In this document: positions 28,101 through 34,800 of the stretch, in pieces | Position numbering within the stretch: the first letter of the stretch is position 1 | Layout: the number at the start of each line of letters is the position of its first letter | NCBI RefSeq assembly: GCF_003076275.1 | Contig: NZ_CP029064.1 | Location: 1,622,501-1,686,500 of the forward strand | Direction of reading: 5' to 3' | Source: Microbulbifer sp. A4B17 | GTDB lineage: Bacteria > Pseudomonadota > Gammaproteobacteria > Pseudomonadales > Cellvibrionaceae | DNA length: 64,000 bases | The notes under the pieces: model-generated | Told to the model about the DNA's origin: nothing | The model's input: only the letters and a program-made list of their open reading frames with translations | Database searches by the model: none | Program-made: the position numbers and the translations under genes

Positions 28101-29115
28101 TACCACAATCATTATTCGCACTGTCACCCTTGACTTGATCAGTATTGCCAATGTCAGCCGCAATCAAACCACAGTCAATCCAGTGGCCGGTGAGAGCCTG
28201 GTAGTCAGCTTTGATTTGTCCCTCGGTGCTACTGTTACGCTGGATATTAAAGACGAGCAAACCGAGGCACTGGTTCGCAGTGTGGTAGAAACCTTTGAGA
28301 ATGGGGGTAGCTACTCCCTGAGCTGGGATGGTAGGGATAACGAGGGTAACTTTGTTCAGGAAGAGGCATATACCTATTATCTCACCGCAGTAAATGGCAG
28401 TGTGGAGGGGGTGTATACCATTGAGGATGGTGGTAGTACCAGCGACGATATCTTAGTGGGCAGTATGGATACCGTCATGAATGCAGTACAGAACGACTTT
28501 ATGAAAACTGAAGTTACGCCCACGGCGAATGTGCGTGTCTATATGGAAGTGACGCCAGGCGGAGGCGATACGCATGTCGTGTACGATAATATTCCCATGG
28601 AGGCTGGTACCCACTATATGGTCTGGGATGGGCGCACCGCTGATGGCGTGCTTACCACAGGGTCTTTTTACACCTATGTGCCTGATCCTGAAATTTTGCC
28701 CACCAACGCTGTCATTATCGACGGCGTAAATCCAAGTATCACCGGCACCCTGGATGCACCCAATATCGAAGTAAAATCCGATCCCTATCTGATGTACCAC
28801 AGCTACGATCAAATCTCGAAAGTGGCTTATTTATTGGATCAGGATTCCTACGTAACCTTCAAACTGTTACCGCCGGATATCGGTGACCCCACCAATGCCG
28901 GAGCGATCACCTTGATCGATAACCAGCTGCAAGCTGCGAATGACAGCGATGGTGCAGTGGCCACCCACGAAGTGGAGTGGACCGGTTACGAAGAGAGCGA
29001 TGGCAACGCGATTATGGTCTCGGATGAAGGTGTATATAGTTTCTGGATAGAAGCGACCTCGGCAACTACCGGAGCCAGTACTACCTACTACGGCGCATTG
29101 CAGCTGTATCAATAA
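19177..29115 (+). CDS. giant secreted parallel beta-helix protein with FlgD-Ig-like C-terminus
   Basis: About 3,312 residues. ATG 19177 is preferred: GGGAAGG at 19163-19169 fits it, and it gives a signal peptide (MRSSAYNYPRL..., hydrophobic core, ending FTYA). Outer ATGs at 19135 and 19171 exist. Two lectin/laminin-G-like beta domains come first (to about 20460). Eight modules follow, starting near 20470, 21340, 22206, 23149, 24015, 24877, 25741 and 26686. Each opens with a TEDTTL...LTIEPGARI strand block, runs through PbH1-type coils (SNSTIQYAENAGVYLYG, TPTITGNTITDNS) and ends at GNWWN. Modules 3 and 7 carry one extra coil. After about 27520 come several FlgD-Ig-like domains (FSPNNDGNQD, SLSWDGRDNEG, MVWDGRTADG). 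No catalytic residues can be named; adhesin, sugar-binding or scaffold roles are all possible. Confidence 0.85.
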   Translation: MRSSAYNYPRLLAFQKNVQQLVQYLFLSLVCVSAFTYAEVTVDEDISPWQLSIVGASTGDVVLSGDDQALSLGISEICVAENQVSEDFSSGSSEDLSLFGFQSFGGEALLLLNERVTVTAQAHQVLLAPTVLSDSSEITLSAFINSSTDVGAGTDSLSIYLTDGEYAGYGVQYQGDGSTGVWAIVQFAGADSQSNLAQVAATDNHPTTGQTVTLNRSGDTLTVTVGGSDIGLTYTVGEGIDDLSRYGIRSTSLEVSDNNYLDDLELTFSSNATCPALADTGEWDDAYSLHFVYQELLQQGELIARLSSHSNSGSGIAGIALRNGTAATDKAIALVMDPADNSIGLFTRDTDDAANTLTSTGQTGALPQWLRLVRDGDTITAYISTDGTSWTQVDSVSISFDDIVKAGIAVAVTGSEAQTLEYDNLSVINELSGDITSDMELAAHQTYVVTGNVVVNSGVTLTINEGATILFDGDFTLEVNGNLVASGGEDTSVVFTSAQVSPAKGDWYGIVVNSGGSVNLSNAIIEYADYGVNAKPGSTFSLNNSTLQYFDEHGVYAYGASGSISNSIIQYADTAGVYLYGVADVAVSDNAITDNAYGFYIRGASGGVTTPTITGNTITDNSSYGFYLYGSGNVSYDPLPVINGNSIYNNSADNVYTSNYGAGSTTNIDATGNWWNATDPGSISPTIYDYTDTGSDSNPFIDYSGFLDTEDGAAVVSHSLVGTLTEDTTLLSGNTYTMLGHLYVGTGTVLTVEPGARIESGGSYRIVVDGTLKAIGTSESPIVFTSDEESASSGQWKGIRVDEGGSVELDYVTLEYGEYGLYAQSGSSFSLSNSIVQYIEEDGVYAYNASGSVSNSTIQYAENAGVYLYGVAEVSVSDNTITDNEYGFYIKSHSSGVTTPIITGNTVIDNSSYGFYLNGSGNANYDPLPVINGNSIYNNTSDNVYTSNYGSGSTTFIDVTGNWWNATDPGSISPTIYDYSDTGSDSNPFIDYSGFLDSEDGAAVISHALMGTLTEDTTLSSGITYTMLGGVYVDEGTVLTVEPGARIESGGAYRIFVNGTLKAIGSSDSPIVFTSDESSGSSGQWRGIRVNEGGFAELDYVTLEYGDYGLYAASGSSFSLNNSTLRYFEEDGVYAYKASGSISNNTIQHAENAGIYLYGVADATVSENEITDNKYGFYIRGYSDIATAPTITGNTVTSNSSYGFYIQGHSSGVTNPKITGNTIIGNSSYGFYLSGVSDSGYDPQPVITGNSIYSNSSYDLYTSSYESGVLTINATGNWWNTTDSGLIAEEVYDYNDSTSYRPLVDYSGYLDEEGGSVAISNGLFGYLTEDTTLFAGTTYTLLSKLYVQSGVTLTIEPGARIEVGGYFSLKVYGMLDARGTSDSPIVFTSDESTSTAGDWYGVVAQTGGTVNLDYVELEYADRGLYGASGSNFSLTNSTLCYFERNGVYAYNASGLINNNTIKYADDAGVYLYRMADITISDNTITDNNHGFYIKGHSSGVTTPTITGNTITDNSSYGFYLYGSGNVSYDPLPVINGNSIYNNSADNVYTSNYGAGSTTNIDATGNWWNATDPGSISPTIYDYTDTGSDSNPFIDYSGFLDTEDGAAVVSHSLVGTLTEDTTLLSGNTYTMLGHLYVGTGTVLTVEPGARIESGGSYRIVVDGTLKAIGTSESPIVFTSDEESASSGQWKGIRVDEDGSVELDYVTLEYGEYGLYAQSGSSFSLSNSTVQYVEEDGVYAHNASGSISNNTIQYAENAGVYLYGIADVTVSDNAIINNKYGFYIKGDSGAATTPTITGNTITGNSSYGLYLYGVRDTDYDPQPVITGNNIYSNTSYDLNAYYYESGVLTLNATGNWWNTIDSGSIAEEVYDYNDSTSYRPIVDYSGFLDAEGGSAVIDNGLIGYLTEDTTLLANTTYTLVSSLHVKSGVTLTIEPGARIEVGGRFFLRVYGTLDAQGTSDNPIVFTSDESEPSVEDWYGIVVQSGGTVNLDYVTVEYGDSGVYAVSGSTFSINNSTLQYFEFNGVYAYNASGSISNSTIQYAENAGVYLYRVADISVSDNTITDNKYGLIIKGHSSGVTTPTITGNTITGNSSDGVYLEGVKDADYDPQPVINGNSIYSNGTYNVYTKNYGSGATTNVDATGNWWNTIDSESIATEIYDYNDSASYRPVVDYSGYLDAEGGSVVISNGLLGYVTEDTTLLADTAYTLLGKLYVQSGVTLTIEPGVLIEVGGDFSLEVYGTLDAQGTSDSPIVFTTDESTPSVGDWYGIVVQSGGTVNLDYVTLEYGNYGLYAESGSTFSLSNSTLRYFEEDGVYAYKASGSISNNTIEYAGRAGVYLYGVADVTASDNMITDNYYGFYIWGSSGVATTPTITGNTVMDNNYHGFYIRGSSGGTTTPVITGNTITGNNSYGLYLYGIKGADHDPQPMITGNSIHNNGSYDLYTSYYEYRSSDVLTINATGNWWSTTDWRSIAAEIYDYTDSTFNRPLVDYSGYLNSANGNSIYDHYLRFDIDTDTSLAAGSYIVVDDININSGVSLTLEAGAVLVFPAGHSLTVEGDLVVSGSSSQPVLFTSEAQYPAAGDWQGIVIASGGSVSMDNAYIQYAETAVSATSPSAFSVTNSIITDFSESGISINNFVGGTIANNLIQNTDYTGTGIALDTASPAVTDNIVTGLNYGAYITGASSPSLTGNSFINNNYGIYLNGSGSDVTNPTPTIIGNDLYGNTSGSLYLNNYGSSSASVLNVTGNWWGSASPEWGVDIIGVDTPEMAVDYSNALAAESRVITSNLNGNYEYFSPNNDGNQDTLTITATLSSSSSWSLEISNESGTVVNTFSGTGTDISIDWDGTDSSSTVLGDGRYYLYLNVTDAENASYRVGAIWAEMDNTAPLAEMSNVNDGVILSTGTTTLEIEGSATDHLFVSYTVDYQLSGDTDNWINLISSTSAVSENTLAEWAINSTDGTVEAPANGDYQIRLAVNDRAGNTTIIIRTVTLDLISIANVSRNQTTVNPVAGESLVVSFDLSLGATVTLDIKDEQTEALVRSVVETFENGGSYSLSWDGRDNEGNFVQEEAYTYYLTAVNGSVEGVYTIEDGGSTSDDILVGSMDTVMNAVQNDFMKTEVTPTANVRVYMEVTPGGGDTHVVYDNIPMEAGTHYMVWDGRTADGVLTTGSFYTYVPDPEILPTNAVIIDGVNPSITGTLDAPNIEVKSDPYLMYHSYDQISKVAYLLDQDSYVTFKLLPPDIGDPTNAGAITLIDNQLQAANDSDGAVATHEVEWTGYEESDGNAIMVSDEGVYSFWIEATSATTGASTTYYGALQLYQ
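20998..21586 (+). repeat. first copy of a 589-bp perfect direct repeat inside the giant gene
   Basis: Compared base by base with 23674-24262 and found identical over 589 bases, at an offset of 2,676 bases (three modules). It spans the end of module 1 and the start of module 2. The flanking module sequence is clearly diverged, so this stretch looks recently copied (gene conversion or unequal crossover). Confidence 0.9.
23674..24262 (+). repeat. second copy of the 589-bp perfect direct repeat
   Basis: Identical to 20998-21586; it covers the end of module 4 and start of module 5. Identity breaks at 24263 (A for G) and is lost a dozen bases later. Confidence 0.9.
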
Positions 29116-29117
29116 TG

Positions 29118-29161
29118 GTTAGTGGGCTAGCGGTGTTTTTAATGCACCGCTAGCGCCCTAA
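29118..29161 (+). terminator. hairpin after the giant gene
   Basis: Ten-base core stem GCTAGCGGTG (29126-29135) / CACCGCTAGC (29145-29154), extended by further partial pairing to TTAG/CTAA at the ends. No T-tract follows, so it may attenuate rather than end transcription before the next genes, or protect the mRNA end. Confidence 0.5.
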
Positions 29162-29204
29162 CTGTCAAGTCGGCGCTAAATCAAAAAACAACCAAGAGAA
29201 CAAC

Positions 29205-30095
29205 GTGAAAGCCTTACTAAAGTCCAACGTGGTCATTGTGACTTGTGCATTGCTATGGTGTGCCTGCGTTCACGCAGAAGAGGATATTGCTTACCTGGCC
29301 CCGGGCAAACAGGGGTATTGGCAGGTATGGGTAATGGATACCCAGGGCCAACAACACCGGCAACTCACCCATTCAGCCTTCGATAAAAACAGCCTTAGCT
29401 GGTTTCCCGATGGCAAGCGTTTGCTGGTGAATGGCAGCCAGGGTGAATTGCATGAAGTAGGTTTAACCGGCGGTAAAGAATTGCCAATAACAATGCCACT
29501 AAAAGGCTTTATTGATGCGAGCCTGGCGCCGGATGGAAAATCTGTAGTCTTTTCTCTCAGTACCTCCGACAGTGTCGACGATAACAATTTGTGGCGATTG
29601 CCATTGGATGGGAGTGACCAGCAAAAGCTCACCAATATGCGTCATATGCAGCACGAACCCCGCTGGCATCCAGATGGCAAGACCGTGTATTTCTTATCCG
29701 GGGATGGTGGCGAAGCCCACGATATCTGGGCGCTGGATTTGATTTCCGGAAGCAAGCGGCAACTGACTTTTAACAGTCTTTACAATTTTGATGTTGTCGC
29801 CGACACAAAAGGCCGATTGGTATTTTCCAGTAACCGTGCCGGCAACTACGACCTGTGGTTGCGCGAGAGCAACGGAAAACTCAAACAGCTCACCACCGAT
29901 GCCGCACTGGATGCCGCTCCCAGCTGGTCCCCGAAAGGTGATGCCGTTGTATTTCAGTCTACCCGTGACGGCGCCTATAACCTGTGGAGGTTAACACTTG
30001 AGAGTGGTGAGTTAACCCAGTTGACCCAATTTACCAGCGGTGCCCGTAAACCCCTATGGCGGCCGCAGTCCGCGCAAGGCAAGTCAGTACTATGA
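29205..30095 (+). CDS. TolB-like WD40/PD40 beta-propeller protein, periplasmic
   Basis: 296 residues from GTG 29205. Signal peptide with core VVIVTCALLWCACVHA (cleavage before EED). Repeats of PD40 type follow at regular spacing: WFPDGKRLLV, LAPDGKSVVF, WHPDGKTVYF, WSPKGDAVVF, each with a trailing NLWR/DIWAL strand. This is a propeller like the C-terminal domain of TolB but without its N-terminal domain. It overlaps the next gene by four bases (ATGA), so both are made together. It is likely a protein-binding platform in the periplasm. Confidence 0.82.
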   Translation: MKALLKSNVVIVTCALLWCACVHAEEDIAYLAPGKQGYWQVWVMDTQGQQHRQLTHSAFDKNSLSWFPDGKRLLVNGSQGELHEVGLTGGKELPITMPLKGFIDASLAPDGKSVVFSLSTSDSVDDNNLWRLPLDGSDQQKLTNMRHMQHEPRWHPDGKTVYFLSGDGGEAHDIWALDLISGSKRQLTFNSLYNFDVVADTKGRLVFSSNRAGNYDLWLRESNGKLKQLTTDAALDAAPSWSPKGDAVVFQSTRDGAYNLWRLTLESGELTQLTQFTSGARKPLWRPQSAQGKSVL

Positions 30096-31228
30096 ATAAG
30101 ATGTTAAAAAAAATCGGCCTCACCGCAGTATTGGCCGCTCTGGTTACGCCCCTGGCTGGCTACGGACTGTCTATTTCCGGGGTCAATAATGAATCCCGTT
30201 CATTTGCCCCCGCCCAGGGGGAACAGTTCGCTCTGAATTACCATATTGATACGCAAGCCAACGTTACGATTAATATCTACGACGCCCGAGACCTGCTGAT
30301 CAAAACGGAATATCGCGAACAGCTGGCGGCGGGCGATCACCAGTGGCAGTGGGACGGCACCGACCAGCAGGGGCGCCCGGTACCCGCAGAGGCCTATCAC
30401 TACACCATCAGTGCAACAGCCGGTGAGCAAACTGCCGAGTACGACCTGACCGATATTACCGGTGGTGAAAGTGTCGCGGTGAACGATCTGAGTTGGAATG
30501 CGGAGCAGGGCAGTGTGGATTACACCCTGCCGCAAATGGCCCGCGTCGCAATTCGGGTGGGATTAAAAAATAACGGCCCACTGCTGAATAATATTATCGA
30601 CTGGGTGCCGCGCGCGTCTGGCCAACAAAAAGAAGCCTGGGATGGACAAGATGCCTCCGGCGCCCTGAATTTAAAGGGCCACCCAGCCCTGGAATTAATT
30701 CTCAATGCCTTCGCTTTACCTCGTAATACCATCCTGGTGACTGGGGATAAATCATCTTCTGACTCCCGCTTTGTGCAGGATATGCCGTGGGGCCAAAGCC
30801 CGCGAGAAAAAAAGAAATCCCATCGCCCGCGTATTCACGCCCCAGCACAACGGGATGCATTGAGCCGGGGAGATTTCCCGCTAGAAATTTCACTGGTGGG
30901 GGACTACCCCAAAAATAGCGAAGGCACCCCGATAGTTAGCGGCACTGTACCGGTACGTATTAATGTACAACCGGAGCATATCGCGCAGCTGGCCTCAAAA
31001 AGGTTTGAGCCTGTGTACTTTGTCGATGGCCAGTACGTTTATGAGAACGAAGTGGGTTACTTCCCCACCACTTATCGCTGGGACAGCCGCAACCACAATC
31101 CTGGCGAGCACTATCTAACGGTGAATTTGCGTGGCTACCTGGGCAACTTTGGTATGGCCACCTTAAAAGTGGTTATTGAAAAGCCCCAAACTGAAGGCTC
31201 AGCGAACACTCTCGCTCATAAAGATTAG
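30092..31228 (+). CDS. exported FlgD-Ig-like domain protein
   Basis: 378 residues from ATG 30092, overlapping the propeller gene stop. Signal peptide MNKMLKKIGLTAVLAALVTP followed by LAGYG. Its first two domains (about 25-210) repeat the layout of the giant protein's C-terminus: ANVTINIYDARDLLI, then QWQWDGTDQQGRPVPAEAYHY, and a second unit with EAWDGQDASG. The FlgD-Ig-like fold occurs in FlgD and in many cell-surface capping proteins. The C-terminal third is not recognised. Shared domains argue that it works with the giant protein, perhaps as a docking or assembly partner. Confidence 0.7.
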   Translation: MNKMLKKIGLTAVLAALVTPLAGYGLSISGVNNESRSFAPAQGEQFALNYHIDTQANVTINIYDARDLLIKTEYREQLAAGDHQWQWDGTDQQGRPVPAEAYHYTISATAGEQTAEYDLTDITGGESVAVNDLSWNAEQGSVDYTLPQMARVAIRVGLKNNGPLLNNIIDWVPRASGQQKEAWDGQDASGALNLKGHPALELILNAFALPRNTILVTGDKSSSDSRFVQDMPWGQSPREKKKSHRPRIHAPAQRDALSRGDFPLEISLVGDYPKNSEGTPIVSGTVPVRINVQPEHIAQLASKRFEPVYFVDGQYVYENEVGYFPTTYRWDSRNHNPGEHYLTVNLRGYLGNFGMATLKVVIEKPQTEGSANTLAHKD

Positions 31229-31265
31229 CTCTAATACGAATTAGATATTCAGAAGGATGTGAACC

Positions 31266-31775
31266 ATGAAGCGAACAACGGAATTAATCCAGATTCTAGC
31301 CCTGGCAATTATTGCGCTTTTTGCCGGTACTGGAGCTTACGCAGCCAAGCCGAGCGCCCATATCCAGCAGGTCTCCCAAGCTGAAGCCCAAGCGGCGGTT
31401 GAGCAAAAGGATTACAAGCGGGCGCGAGCCTTGTACAACCGCCTACTGCGACAGCAACCGCAAAATTACTCGGCCATGATTGAATTGGCCCAGCTTGAAA
31501 AGAAATTAGGCAAGTACAAAAAAGCTAAACAGCACGCTTCAGCGGTATTGAAACAAAATAGAACCCATCGCCAAGCCCTGCAATTATTGGCCCAAATCGC
31601 CATTCAACAGCAGCAGTGGGCAGAAGCGGAAACCTATTTCAGCCGCCTAATAAAAAACCACCCGGAACACGGCCACGCCTACCTTGGCCTAGCCCAGGCT
31701 TACCAGGCACAGGGCAAGGATGAGCAGGAACAAACCGCTTTGAAAGATTATCGCCTGTGGCGTGCCGCACAATAA
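31266..31775 (+). CDS. exported TPR-repeat protein
   Basis: 169 residues, AAGGA ribosome site before ATG 31266. Signal peptide (LALAIIALFAGTGAYA) then three to four tetratricopeptide repeats: AAVEQKDYKRARALYNRLLRQ, MIELAQLEKKLGKYKKAKQHA, LAQIAIQQQQWAEAETYFSRL and AYLGLAQAYQAQGKDEQEQ. A periplasmic or secreted helical scaffold for protein contacts. It lies 37 bases after the FlgD-Ig-like gene and 66 before the RHS gene, in the same direction. Confidence 0.8.
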   Translation: MKRTTELIQILALAIIALFAGTGAYAAKPSAHIQQVSQAEAQAAVEQKDYKRARALYNRLLRQQPQNYSAMIELAQLEKKLGKYKKAKQHASAVLKQNRTHRQALQLLAQIAIQQQQWAEAETYFSRLIKNHPEHGHAYLGLAQAYQAQGKDEQEQTALKDYRLWRAAQ

Positions 31776-31841
31776 TATCGTCCGATTTGTACTGAATAAG
31801 AATCACACTCCTGGCCAGTAGTTGGGGGATAGGGAATACCC

Positions 31842-34800
31842 ATGAGCAGTTTTGCCAACAAAATACTAAAAACACCGCTAAAAGCCCTCGCTGGATTTAG
31901 CAAAACCTTGGAAGACGCCCGGCGCGTCTGCGCAAGCGCGAACTCCATTCGTCCGCCCCTAGCCTCCGCGATGCTGGCTTTAACCCTGGCCATCGCCGCC
32001 AGCCCCGGTCAGGCGCACACCTTTGGTGGAGGCACCGGTTCCAATAGCGGTGATGGCACTGGTGGTGGCAGTGGTGCAGGTGGGGGGTGCCCCAAAGAGG
32101 CTGTTGAAGGGGGTACGGTTGTACTTAACAGCGGCCAGGAACGCCACAAAGAAACCGATATGGTGGTGAAGGGCAGTTACCCGATTCAAATTATACGCAA
32201 ATACAATAACCAATCGGATTATGACAGCGCTCTGGGTTATGGCTGGGCTTTCGATCACGATTACCGCTTGTACGAATACCCCGATGACAAAGTCATTATC
32301 CGCTATTGCGCCGGGCATCGCGCCGAGTTTGTTTATAGTGGCGGTGCCTATGTAAGCGATGTGGCCGGGCTGCGTGGAACCCTTAGTGAAGATAGTGATG
32401 GTACCTACACCTTTGCCCACAATAATGGGCGTAAAGATTACTACGATGCTGAGGGCCGACTGACAGCACGGGAAAATAAAAATGGTCAGCGTTTAGAGTT
32501 TTCTTACAGCAGTGAACGTTTCCCTATCGTTGGTACTTCCCTCTATTCTGTCGATCCCTCTAAGCCGATGACGGTGGCCTACAGCTATCAGTTGCAAAAA
32601 ATTGAAGAGCGTTTGGCAGATGGCAGCTTGAGTGGCAACTACGTTAGTTTTAGCTATGACAGTGACACCGGCCGTGTCACCCAAGCGGTGGATCACATCG
32701 GCCGCACTGTTGTTTATAGCCACGACACGCTGGATGATAGTGAAGGTAATGCCCTAACTTCAGGCAACCTGATTAAAGTCACCGGCCTGGAAGGGCTGGT
32801 ATCCACCTATAAATACGAAGACAGTAACGATAGCCACAATCTGACCTATTTCCAGGTGGGTGAAAATGCTACGCCCTATGAGGAAACCTACGATTCTGAA
32901 GATCGGGTAATCAAAGAGGTCTACGGTAATCTAATCTTTGAGTTTGACTATGTCACCGAGGGTTATGAAACCGAAGTCACTACCACTATTACCGATGCTG
33001 ATGGTAATAACCCCTATACCACCACCGAGCGCTACGTATTTAACGAAGATGGCCGCACAGTGGAGTACGAGGACCAAGCGGGCTATCTCACGGTAAAAAC
33101 CCGCGATGCCAACAACAATGTTACTCGTGAAGAACGTTATGGCCTAGCTGATGACAATGGCGATCGTAACCTAGCGCGCGCTATCGATTACACCTACAAC
33201 ACTGATAACCGTCGTTTGAGTAAAGCGGTTAACCTGGCTAGTGGTGAAATCATTACTACCAGTTGGACTTATGAGGGGGGGTGGGTAGCCAGTAAAGAGG
33301 TAGTTTCCTCGACTGATACTGCTACAGTGTTCCGAACCGAATATACCTTTAATTACGATAGCGATGGCAATCCTGAGACTCTGGCCAGCACCAAAAAATT
33401 AAAGGCCGACGGAAGCTATCAAACTACTAGCTATAGCTACAACGCCCGCAATCAGTTCACTACTACCACTTATGCCGATGGTAGCCAGTATGTGCTGGAG
33501 TACGAGAGTGACAGCCTCTATCCCACCCGTGTGTATTGGAAAGACCAAAACGGCAACAGCCTGACCACCGGCGAGCAGACCTTTACCTATGACCAAGCGG
33601 GTAACCGCCTGACTGCCACTGATGCCATGGGTAACATCACTACCTATACCTATGACGATAAAAACCGCCCAGTTCAAGTAACCAATGCCCTGAGTGAGGA
33701 AACGCATTACACCTACGAAGACAATAATTTAGTAAAGGTGGAGTCTGGGCGCAGTACCGATAGTGTCAGCCAGGAGGTTATAGCCGGACAGATTATTCTG
33801 CTCAATTACGACGGCAAAAACCGTATTGCCAGTATCGGGCGCCAAGACAGTGTCGGTGCTGAAGCTACCTACCAAAGTTATACCTATGACAGTTTGGGGC
33901 GACGCCTGAGTGTGAGCGATGCGCTGGGTAATAGAAGCAGCTATGGCTACGATCTGCGCGGCAACCTGACCAGTTTCAGCGATGTCGATGACAATACTAC
34001 CACCTACACCTACGACGCTTTGGGCAATCGTACCCAGGTTACTGATGTCAAAAACCGCATAACCCTGTACAGTTACGATGAGATACATCGCTTGGTACAA
34101 ATCGAGAACCAGGCCCTGAGTCCGAGCTTGGTGACCAGTTACAGCTATGATGCAGCTGGTAACCTCCTCACAGTTACCGATCCAGAAAATAACACCACTA
34201 CCTACACTTACGATCGTTTACGTCGCAAAACTGCCGAGCAGCGCCCGGGGGGAGCGGTAATTACCTACAGCTATGATGACCGCAATCGTCTGGCCAGTAA
34301 AACAGGTGCTCGTGGGCAGGTACTGCAATATACCTATGAGGACTGGGGTGGACTGGCAACTATTGGGCACTTTGTCAGCGCTACGGACTATATCGGCAAT
34401 AATGCCGAGCGTACTCAAAGCTTTGCCTATAACAATAATGGCCGCCTCACTCAGGCCATTGATACAGCGATACAGAACACGGCGTTTTACACTCAGAGCT
34501 ATGATGCGCTCAACCGCCTAAAGCAAACCATCAGTCATTATATACCTGGCGGAGACCGCACCCTGGCTTACAGCTACAACAGCAGGGGTAACCTCAGCGG
34601 CATCAGTTTGGATAATACTGCAGAATCTGGCGGTACTTTAGTCAGTCATAGTTTTACCTACGACGACTACAGTCGTTTAAATAGCGCTACTTTGGCTGCC
34701 AATACCCATACGCTGAGTTATGACAGTGCCGATCGCTGGACCGGTATCACTTATGCTTCTGGCGTTAGTCGTACCAACACCTATAACGATGATAATACAC

